Positions 20,060 to 27,500 of a stretch of DNA of 27,500 nucleotides are shown piece after piece. A program made the position numbers and the translations under genes. The notes under the pieces are model-generated. The model was not told the origin of the DNA. It saw only the letters and a program-made list of their open reading frames with translations, and did not search any database. Each line of letters opens with the position of its first letter. Position 1 is the first letter of the stretch. Source of the DNA: Nymphaea colorata (Eukaryota; Streptophyta; Magnoliopsida; Nymphaeales; Nymphaeaceae); assembly GCF_008831285.2 (NCBI RefSeq), contig NW_022204688.1, positions 1-27,500 on the forward strand. The letters run 5' to 3'.

Positions 20060-20499
20060 TGTCGGTACAAGGCTTGTTTCTTTCTTTGCCTATCCTCGAT
20101 GGAACGTGCTTTGGCAAAGCACTTCCGCAACTCCGTATTGGGCTCAGCCCGTATGTCTATCTGAATTTCCTCCTTCAATCCTCCAACAAATGCGGCAATG
20201 AGGGACTTGGGCGTCCAATCAACCATGCTTGCTAAATTCTCAAACTTGGCTTGGTATTCTTGAACGGATGCGGTTTGTCTTAGATTACGCAACTCGATGT
20301 CGTAATCTACATAGGAAGACTCACCAAATCTGAGCATGAGAGCTTCTTTGAACTCTCCCCACGTATTGACTGGCTCCTTGAGCTTGAGCCAACGATACCA
20401 TCTCCTAGCTTCGCCATCGAAGTGTAGAATGGACGTTTGAAGCCATTCTTCATCAGGAATCATCTGACATGTGAAGTACTCCTCCACTTGAAAATCCAA
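19939..20499 (-). pseudogene. gag: Element B gag, capsid part (frameshifted)
   Basis: This is the capsid core of Gag, retrotransposon gag family, 186 codons as read. Hallmarks are W......FDGEARRWYRWL, FGESSYVDYDIEL and QAKFENLASMVDWTPKSLIAAFVGGL, matching the capsid of element A. It is one base out of frame with the N-terminal gag (break near 20490-20500) and again with the zinc knuckle/pol frame (break near 20060-20095, in an A-rich stretch). Its last 40 or so codons are out of frame and not real Gag. Both breaks could be real or single-base assembly errors. Confidence 0.85.
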
Positions 20500-21182
20500 T
20501 CTAAGGGTTCCTTGCCATTGAATCTAGGGAAGTCAATGCGAACCATAGGAATCCTCGGTTGGTTTCTTGGCGCTGCCTGACGCTCTCTATACGGCTCCCA
20601 AGAAGGTGGTTCACGGTCTCCTCTATCACCCCATCTACGATCTGAATTAATATTCTCCCACTGTGTGCCTCCAAATCTGGACCTATACTGGCTGGATTGG
20701 GGTCCATAAGGCTCTCGGTTCTCCCACTCAGGCGAGGAGTTATGATGCCCACCGTGATAGTTGTTGAGGTTGGTGGGCTGTGCTTGGAAACCTCCATTAT
20801 TGCTGTTATTCCCCCCGGGTGGTGGTCTACTAGGGCCGGCTTGCGAATGGAAGGGATTAGGACCGACGTTGGGCGGTCCATTGAGTATGCCCTTGCCCTT
20901 ATCAACGTGGGGCTGTGGGGGATCCGGGTTGTTTCTCCTAAGGGCCTCTTGATTGGCCGTCATGACTCTCATCATCTCCTTGATCTCATCTAACTCGTTG
21001 AGCTTAGAAAGTTGTTTCTTGTAGTCGCTCATCTCGTGGCGGATTTTCAAAACCTCATTTTCGATGTGAACCATTCTTTCCACCGCGTATACCTCCATCT
21101 CAGTAGATGGCTGTTCCTCATTGGCTGAGGTCTCCGCCTCAACATCTGGTGCCTCGGGCACGACTTGCTTCTTCTTAACCAT
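20460..21182 (-). pseudogene. gag: Element B gag, N-terminal part (frameshifted)
   Basis: The start ATG at 21182 (MVKKKQVVPEAP) is the first ATG suited to a gag after the PBS; upstream codons of this frame lie in the leader and LTR. It continues with a Glu-rich segment, a probable coiled coil (VERMVHIENEVLKIRHEMSD), then a Pro/Asn/Gly-rich spacer (about residues 90-200), and the start of the capsid (RIDFPRFNGKEPLDWIF), where the frame breaks near 20495. Element A has the same order, with little sequence identity in the spacer. Confidence 0.85.
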
Positions 21183-21363
21183 TGCGATGGTTAAGTCCAA
21201 AAAAAAATCAGAAATCCAAACGTCTAAAAGAATCACACGACTAGTTGAAAACCACTGACTCTGACACTGACAAGAATTCCAGCTGTATTCTGCCCTGTAT
21301 AAAATCCAAAATGCCGATACTGTACTTGCTTGCTGCTGCTCCAAGGAGGCTCTGATACCAAAT
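21183..21363 (-). other. Element B internal leader
   Basis: Only 181 bases lie between the 5' LTR and the gag ATG, much shorter than the 533-base leader of element A. It holds the PBS. No gene is seen. Confidence 0.75.
21348..21360 (-). other. Primer binding site, initiator Met tRNA (element B)
   Basis: On the minus strand TGGTATCAGAGCC is complementary to the 3' end of plant initiator Met tRNA. It is separated by three bases from the 5' LTR, which begins at plus position 21364. Confidence 0.95.
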
Positions 21364-21772
21364 TGGTAGGGTCTTGTCCGTGGCCGACCTAAGTCTGAAA
21401 CCAACGGCCGTGCCTACCCCCACGATCACCTTGGACCAACCAGAAGACTTCCTAGACAAATTAAAACAAAGACACTACCCAGTCGGACAGGACCCCGACT
21501 TAGAAAATCCCGGATAGGTGGCGGAATACAAGAGAGGCTATACCCAAACCCAAGCAAAACCTACTACACAAATCTAAGAGATGCGAGGCTAATACAAGCG
21601 GAAGCGATACATTTGTTAAAAATCACTCAAACTCACTCAAGCAAACCATGCAAACCACGCCTAAACGCACAAACCACAGCCACCCGTAGGAGGCTAGTGC
21701 TGGCACGAGGTCGTGTCCTTGGCGCAGTGCCGCGGAGGTCCCTCTATGCACAACTACGACCTCACGGTCGGG

Positions 21773-23510
21773 CTGAAAGCAAAATGCATAAATAAGTGCT
21801 ACCTCCCGCGTGTCTAAAGAGAGGAGTAGAGTATACCGGCCAAGGCTAGCTTGGCTAAGCAGTCAAAAGCCTCGAGGTGAGATTCCACACTCGAGGACTA
21901 TCAGCAACACGAAAGAACGGGGCTGATGCCGAGCTGAACTCCAAAAGGAAGAGGCCGGGCGTGAAGTCAAGCCGTTCCAAGAGACGCGTGAAGTAGGATC
22001 ACCCCGCCGGAATCGCCTAGGAGCACTTCAACGCCTTGCTGGATGTCTGGGGGACCTTCTGGAATCCACGCCGGAGAGTCGCCGGAAAAAGAGCAGAGGT
22101 GGCCGGAGGTGGCCGGAGGTCGCCGGAATATGCTGGATCAAGGCCCGCCGGTTCCAAAGACTTCAAGGATGCGGCTAGCAATGCCGCGGTCTTCCTTGGT
22201 GCTAAGGTTGAAACCAACTAGGCGCGGGACTTGGACTGAGTGGGTTCGGACCAGGTGGGACCAGGTGGGCCCGGGCTAGGTTTGGCCAGCGAGCTAGGTC
22301 ATAGGTAGAGTAGGCTAGGTAGGTCCTACGGTCAAAATCTTAGGTTGACTGGGTGTAGGGAAGGGACTCAAATGAGGGTTCCTACAAAGTAGTTAGGGTA
22401 GGTTTGAGTGGCTCGGTTTAGGGTAGATGAGAAAATGGAAATGGAAAGGCAAGTGGTAACTTGGTAAGTTCGGGTAAGCTCGGGGTAATTGGGTAGGGTA
22501 GAGTTGGCTAAGAATATGGAGAATATTCCTTGATAGGATTGTCCTCCAAGATTCTAGGCTAGGTGGCGTTCTAGAAGGGCTATCTCCCTAATACGTAGGA
22601 GAGAGGCTAGGGATCTTGGTGAGGTGTATAGGTGAGGTGGCGATTTGGCTGATGAGGTGTGTGGCTGGGCAATATCCTAGCTAAAATGGAGGAGGAGGTG
22701 GCAGTCAACAAGGTGAGCAGCCACCTACGAAGTAGGAGAAGATCTCTCAAAAGAGAACTTGCCCCTTCCAAATGTGATCCACTAGCTACAAGCTAGGGAT
22801 GTGGAGGATTTCACTCCAAGGTTCTCTCCCAAGTGCTCCAGATCATGCCACGTGTACAGATATGTGGTGGAGATGGCGAAGGGCCCAAGTCAAGCAATCA
22901 CTTACCGATTTGGGTGAGACAAATGCGAAATCCCCAAATGTGACGACGCAAGAGTGCTTTCCCCAAATGTGGCCGGATTTTCCCCAATTGAGGCCGGAAT
23001 CTCACAAATGCACACACGAATAACTCGAACACTTGCAGCCCTGGATGGAGTGATACTGGAATCAATGCTGCAGTGGCCGGAATTAGACAATTCCGGCCAA
23101 TTTCCAGAACTGGCCGCGCCTAGTCCTCTTGCCGATTCTCTCTTTCTTTTACTTTAGTTTTTCATTTGGGCGTCTTTCTTTTTCTTTTCTTTTCTTTCTG
23201 ATTTTTCTCGCCCTTCTTTTCTGTTGTTTTCTTTCTGATTTCGACCAGCAAGAGGGAGGACAAGGCAGTGGCTAAATCTGAACTTTATTGGCTCAAAGAA
23301 ACTAAAACAATCGAATGAAACTCATAGAATTAAACGACAATAACTAGTTGAAGGTGCGTGACTCGTAAAATCGAGTTTAAGGACGATTTCCACCGTGGGA
23401 AAGGCTAGCTTGCTGGCTGTGATTCCAGCAAGAACTCCCCTTGGCCGAACTCTCCCCTAAACTCTCTTAACGCCGTTGCACGTCCCTACAATCGAGTTAT
23501 GGACGCTTAC
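21773..23510 (-). other. Predicted leader intron in element B 5' LTR
   Basis: Donor AGAG|GTAAGCG and acceptor TTTGCTTTCAG|CCC, 1738 bases. This copy lies in the actual transcript leader. Removal would take out the pyrimidine tract, the hairpin and the G-box. Confidence 0.5.
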
Positions 23511-23978
23511 CTCTAAGAGCCCAAATCCGGAGTGGATACTTCACCCTTCTAGTCGCCTAGAGGATGAAGTCTTCCCAGTACAAAGAGGCCTCTAACCTTC
23601 ACGGGTGGAGACGTGGAGGCTGCACCGCTATCGTTGATGAAGACGTGGGGAACAAATCCGTGGGAAGAAGCACCTCGCGCCGGACGCTTGGAAGCTCTTC
23701 ATTTGGCTAACCCTTCGGTTGAGTGATTAGGGAAGAAGAGAAGAAGAAATCAAGGTCAAGAGAGAAGAATACCGTCGGGTATAGCTGCTGTTGCTTGAGG
23801 AATTCCAGCAAGTTGCATCGAAAATTCCCCAAATGTAAGACGGAGGAAGAAGAACGTGGCTTGGAGAGGAGACGCGCGAGAGGGGGAGAGAACTCGAGTA
23901 GAGGAGAAGAGAGAGAGTCGATTCACACAAATGACTTCTATTCTCAAATTTTGCATGCAGATCCAAAAGAATTCTAAA

Positions 23979-23986
23979 TATTTATA
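23979..23986 (-). promoter_or_regulatory. TATA box of element B 5' LTR
   Basis: TATAAATA on the minus strand, about 543 bases into the LTR, is the expected promoter of the element B transcript; start near 23950. Confidence 0.7.
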
Positions 23987-24234
23987 GTACTGAATTAAAA
24001 AGCGGATCTAAACAATTGATCCAACCCAAAATCAAAATCCACAACGGAATTGACTACCAAAGCAAATGCGGACTCTAAAATCAAAGAAAACGCAAGCAAA
24101 CTCGAACTCGAGACTTAGTGTCTCGTCCCTAACTCGTCCTCTCCTTAGCCCGCACGCTGTGGGCCTTGGTTCAGACCAGAAATTCGCCTAGGCTCGCCCT
24201 AGGCTGACCCTAAGTGCATGAGTATAGCGAAGAC

Positions 24235-24528
24235 CTAGGTTGGACTAGACCGGACTCGGACTTGACCCCTTTCGCCTTGGTCCTCAAGAGCCTCGCTTAG
24301 AGCCGTTGCCTCTCCTCCCGCTCCTCCCTCGGCATCGATTCTAAGCTGAATATGTTCAGTTTGTAAGGTCTGCACCTGATGCACTACGCCTCCCTTTTGA
24401 CTCAGCCTTGAGTCATCTTGGCCTTGTAGGGCCTTAATCGCATGAAGGGCGGCTTTGCCCCGCGCCCTTTGGCTGCTCTCAGCGACATCTGTGGCTACCC
24501 TAGGCCACTCTGCAGGTTGACCCGTATC
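24235..24528 (-). CDS. LTR-encoded C-terminal tail (element B 5' LTR copy, open frame)
   Basis: The frame is open for 97 codons from the first LTR bases to TAG at 24237-24235. It begins DTGQPAEWPRVATDVAESS, has a basic patch (QRARGKAALHAIKA), a Gln/Val-rich helical-looking middle and the motif RIDAEGGAGGEAT, then ends in an acidic-to-basic tail. Element A's tail has the comparable IDA/Gly-rich motif and an AESS start, in the same order. No ATG begins it. It would be read only as the end of Gag-Pol from the 3' LTR copy, where a 10-base deletion now breaks it. The function is unknown. Confidence 0.55.
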   Translation of the reverse strand, partial: DTGQPAEWPRVATDVAESSQRARGKAALHAIKALQGQDDSRLSQKGGVVHQVQTLQTEHIQLRIDAEGGAGGEATALSEALEDQGERGQVRVRSSPT

Positions 24529-24529
24529 A

Positions 24530-24534
24530 TCTAC
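24530..24534. repeat. Target site duplication of element B, right copy
   Basis: tctac follows the LTR end and is identical to 13227-13231. Confidence 0.93.
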
Positions 24535-24889
24535 CTACTACAAAAACACTAACAAGGTCGTGAGGCCATTACAATTCGCGAGCGATACAAGAGAACACTC
24601 AATCTCACTCACAAACCACGCAAACCACACTAACGTGCAAACCACACCCAACAGAAGTAAATAGGTGGTCTGGCTCCTTGTGGTCGTGTCTCGGGCACAG
24701 TGCCCTCGAGGTACCTCACGGGGGAGCTAGGCCGAAGCCAAGGCTAAAATAGAAATGCTGAAAATAAACTAATATGCTACCTAAAACTGAAGGTAAATCC
24801 CACCCGGAGCTACAAGGGGAATAGGAAGCGATACCGGCCAAGGATCACCCTTGGCGTAGCCGGATAAGGTCTCGGGGTGATGACCTGCC

Positions 24890-25440
24890 CCCGAGCACTG
24901 CAGCTTACAGAACAGGAAAACCGGCTGAGGCGTGCCTCCACGTAGCCTGCTGCTCGGACTGACCGCTGCCGGAAGGCGCTGACGGCAGGCCGCGCGCTGG
25001 TGGTCGGGTCGACTGCCGAGGTCTGATCGCTGCTCGTTGGCTGTGGCAGTTACACTGTTGCCGCGTAGGATCCTGCGGTGGCAACGCTAACGTCGAGCCG
25101 CGACTGCTGCTGACACTCGCCGGCCCGAGGGACAGAACGCGCGCCGAGAACGAGGACGCTGTCTCGGGGTGCTACGGACGTGCCGTCAAGGATGTCGGGA
25201 GCGCTCGTCTGTTGTCTGGTCGAGGGCCGCCTATCAGGACGAAGTCGCCTGTCGGGCTGCCGCCGATGTGCTGCTGCTGCGCGCTGGAGACGACGGAACC
25301 GGGCCGGGAGGGCCGCCTGGATTGCCGAGGGGGGCTGCTGTCACAGTGACAGCGCCTACCTGCCTAACTCCGGGATGTGGCTCGGCCACGTGCACTGGTG
25401 GATGCCGACGAAGAGGAAGTGGCCGCTGTAAGGACCGGCG
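24890..25440. other. GC-rich block in LTR C
   Basis: CG-dense sequence rich in gctgccgg and gcgctg words, in the same place as the block in LTR A. Frames open on the plus strand (25169-25450) look compositional, and no protein family is recognisable. Confidence 0.45.
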
Positions 25441-25513
25441 AGCCGGCTGAACCTAATCCTAGCTAAGGCTGGGTTGGCTGGGTTTGGCTGGGCTCTACTA
25501 GGTGGTAGGTCTA

Positions 25514-25912
25514 GTCAAGCGGGTTCCGGTCAGGGTAGGCTTGGTCAAATGGGGTGTAGGTTCAGTCAAGGGTTGACCTAGCTAATAGGTAAGTCCAGTA
25601 GGGGAGGCTAAGGTCGAGCCTAAGCTCACGGTGCTGGTCAATGTTGACCTAGTGCGGAGGGTTTAACTAACTAGGTGGTTGACTAAATGGACCGAGTCAA
25701 TGGGTCCGGGTCAAGTAGGTCAAGGGTCACTCGAGGTAGGCTCGAGTCACTAAGGGAGGCTACCAACTAAGTGGGCTCGGTGGAGGAGTTGACCTAGTTT
25801 GACTAAGGTGGAGGGCTGACTTCGGTTTAGGTTGGCTCACTACGGGTTCAACCTAGGAGGGGGGTTGGCGCGCGAGGGTTCCTAGCTAGGTGGGGTTGAC
25901 TTGGTTGGTCAA
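25514..25912. promoter_or_regulatory. Dense W-box core cluster (14 TTGAC/GTCAA)
   Basis: Cores start at 25514, 25544, 25565, 25573, 25637, 25644, 25679, 25696, 25710, 25719, 25789, 25799, 25896 and 25908. Many continue as TTGACC or TTGACT, the WRKY-factor binding form. Chance would give about one in 400 bases. The tract is built from degenerate ggtcaa/gttgacc/aggt words, so it may be a decayed repeat rather than a selected enhancer. Confidence 0.5.
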
Positions 25913-25934
25913 ACCAAGGAGGATGCGCCGATTC

Positions 25935-25948
25935 TTGCCACGTGGCAA
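25935..25948. promoter_or_regulatory. 14-base palindrome with G-box
   Basis: ttgccacgtggcaa is a perfect palindrome centred on CACGTG. Flanking bases match the near-palindrome of LTR A at 2265-2278, so the site is ancestral. Confidence 0.5.
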
Positions 25949-26118
25949 GATGGATGGACACGACAGAAGAAGCTAGGAAGATGCTAGCTATTAGGAATGG
26001 AATTCGGATTCTCGCCTAAGTGTTAGGGAGAAGCTCGACAAAGGAGGGAGAGGAGATTGGGGCGAAGGGCCAGGTGGCGCTCTCGAGTGAGCTCGAGTGA
26101 GGCTAAGGCTTAGATGGG

Positions 26119-26383
26119 GACACGTGGATCAGATCTACGGTGGAGAGGAGGTGCGGATCAGGTCAAGAGGAAAAGAAGGAAACGGTAGAGGAAGAATAGG
26201 AAAGGTGGCGCGAGGTGGCAAGGCTTCCAAAAACGGTGGAGACTAGATCCGAGAAAAGAGGCAAGGGGATCTCGCAAGGCCTCTCGTGTAGACACATGGA
26301 ATGACGCGGGACCAAGTTGAGGAGCTGGAGGGCGAGCTGGCAGGTGAGGTGGCAGCAGGTAGGGCCAGATCACGACACGTGGA
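26119..26383 (-). promoter_or_regulatory. Further G-boxes in LTR C
   Basis: gacacgtgga occurs at 26119-26128 and again at 26374-26383, and cacgtgga at 26892-26899. On the minus strand they read TCCACGTGTC, the same form as in LTR A. Confidence 0.4.
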
Positions 26384-27500
26384 AAGATGGACGTTCGAGG
26401 ATTGCTACGACTTAGGGTTGACTCAATGAAGATGGCGAGGAGCTGGAAGGGAGCGGCGGCTGCGGGATTGCTTCCTGATTTGAGGGAGCAGCTGATTGTG
26501 AGCTGATCCTTGATCGGGACAGATGGTAGCAGCTGGGACAAGGGCTCAGATGGAAGGCTGGATGGCTGACAGGTGTCGAAGTGAAGGGCTAGGATGGAAC
26601 GGAGAAGGACTTATCGGATTCGGATGATTGGCCTCGTCGGAATCTTCCAACTCGTGCCGGCGGCCAGAACTTGATCCGAAAGTCCCTTGACCGATATACC
26701 CCTTTCAGAATTTAAATAAAACACTAGGGAAGAAGGGCAATTCGGTCCTTAATGCCGGAATCAATGGCGGCCACCGGAATTAACAGCGATGGCCGGATTT
26801 ATACGATTTTCCGGTGAGATTCAATCTCGAGATCCAGCCGACAGAATTCACCCCTTTTTTGATATTTGTAAAGCTTTTTTTCTGGGCGATTCACGTGGAT
26901 CACTCCTCTACTTCAGATCTCGACCAGAGAGCGAGATTTCTTAACTTTTGAGCCTCTGGTCCGACAGATCAAAAGGGAGAAAATAGGCCGATAGAACTTG
27001 AATTACTTAGGAGAACCGCCTTTCTAATCCGGCCAAAAATCCTACTAAGGATCGAAATTCTGATTCCAACCTCGCGGCGCGATCTGCAACGTCTGATTAG
27101 AACAGAATACGCCCCAATCAAGATTCCCCTCTTCGGGTATGCCGAGGGAGGAATCGAGTGAAGACGTCCTGCGTTCTAAGGCAGAATGCAGCAATCGGGC
27201 AGCGAGAGAGAGATCGGAATTCGTCTCCTCTTCGGTGTCGAATTGAAGCCGACGGTGGATCCGTCGCTTTCAATCTTCCCTATGCTGGAATCGGCCTCAC
27301 AGTACCCTCGTGATCAGGGCAAAGGCACCGATTCCAGAACTTTGAAAATAACTCGAAAGGGGGTACTTACGTGACAAGGGAGGGATCGCCGCCAGTGGTG
27401 GAGATCCGCCGATGCCTTCTTCCTTATGCCTATGTGTCAGACGGCGGCTCTTCAAGGATTTCTGGACTGAGAAGCGCCGTGGAGGTAGAGGACGCGAGGG

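Larger units (their letters stand above)
13232..24529 (-). mobile_element. Element B: Ty3/gypsy chromodomain LTR retrotransposon, complete
   Basis: This is an 11,298-base element on the minus strand with both LTRs, PBS, gag, pol, polypurine tract and a perfect 5-base target duplication. Pol is open for 1238 codons, while gag is interrupted by two single-base frameshifts. The LTR copies differ by roughly eight substitutions plus three small indels (10, 5 and 10 bases) by eye, so insertion is recent. It is inserted into LTR C, about 205 bases from the LTR end. It is a sister family of element A, with the same primer tRNA, FFDD motif and chromodomain, similar LTR termini (ATCTGATACGG versus ATCTGTTACGG) and a similar LTR-encoded tail. 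Confidence 0.97.
21364..24529 (-). repeat. Element B 5' LTR
   Basis: This 3166-base LTR runs on the minus strand from TGATACGG (24529) to CCCTACCA (21364). It is the promoter copy for element B, with TATA at 23986, donor at 23510 and acceptor at 21773. It retains the open tail frame. Confidence 0.97.
24744..27370 (-). other. Predicted leader intron in LTR C
   Basis: On the minus strand the donor CAC|GTAAGTA starts at 27370, and the acceptor tttctattttag|cc ends at 24744, followed by the same ggcttcggcc word as in LTR A. The span is 2627 bases. The donor lacks the usual AG before GT, so it is weaker than in A and B. Confidence 0.4.
24530..27500 (-). repeat. LTR C, main part (right of element B, runs off the window)
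   Basis: This continues the LTR begun at 13027-13231. Near 24660-24760 it closely follows the reverse complement of LTR A after its acceptor (ggctccttg, gtgtctcgggca, ccctcgaggt, ggccgaagcc). It then holds a GC-rich block, a W-box-rich tract, G-boxes and a splice-donor-like site at 27370, in the same order as LTR A. At least 3.17 kb of LTR C is visible, and its TATA box and start should lie beyond 27500. The internal region of element C is not in the window. Confidence 0.8.

Noticed and set aside
25169-25450. Plus-strand frames in the GC-rich block of LTR C
   Set aside because: Overlapping open frames are expected in GC-rich DNA; Cys/Arg/Gly-rich translation without a recognisable family, antisense to the LTR.

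Overview
This window is plant nuclear repeat DNA made almost entirely of nested Ty3/gypsy (Metaviridae) LTR retrotransposons. I see no host gene, tRNA, rRNA or CRISPR array. The plant assignment rests on initiator-Met-tRNA primer sites (TGGTATCAGAGCC), chromodomain-type plant gypsy polyproteins, very long LTRs and the nesting itself. I cannot name the species.

Layout. (1) Element A, + strand, fills 1-13026. Its 5' LTR starts 20 bases before the window (window base 1 aligns with base 9224 of the 3' LTR), so it is seen from 1 to 3788. Then follow the PBS (3791), an untranslated leader, a broken gag-pol (4322-9299), a polypurine tract (9187-9200) and the 3' LTR (9204-13026). (2) A 205-base fragment of a third LTR, C, lies at 13027-13231 in minus orientation. 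(3) Element B, - strand, is complete at 13232-24529, with LTRs 13232-16377 and 21364-24529. It is flanked by a perfect 5-base target duplication, tctac. Its pol is open for 1238 codons, but gag is split by two frameshifts. (4) LTR C resumes at 24530 and runs past the window end. So B inserted into LTR C, and A abuts the very end of LTR C and probably also inserted into it.

A, B and C are relatives. All three LTRs share a recognisable terminal block of a few hundred bases. All three also carry, at matching places, a splice-donor-like GTAAG and a pyrimidine-rich TTTTAG/TTTCAG acceptor, so each LTR leader may hold a removable intron of about 1.7-2.6 kb. G-box (CACGTG) sites lie inside this segment in all three, and LTR C has a dense cluster of W-box cores.

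The most unusual feature is coding sequence inside the LTRs. In A and B the pol reading frame appears to cross the polypurine tract and continue 90-97 codons into U3. It is open in the 5' LTR copy of each element and broken by a small deletion in each 3' copy. The A and B tails share a short Ile-Asp-Ala/Gly-rich motif, which suggests a conserved C-terminal extension after the chromodomain.

LTR pairs differ by only about ten substitutions each by eye, so both insertions look young. The many single-base frameshifts in A, and the one-sided single-base losses in its 5' LTR, could be assembly errors rather than real decay.
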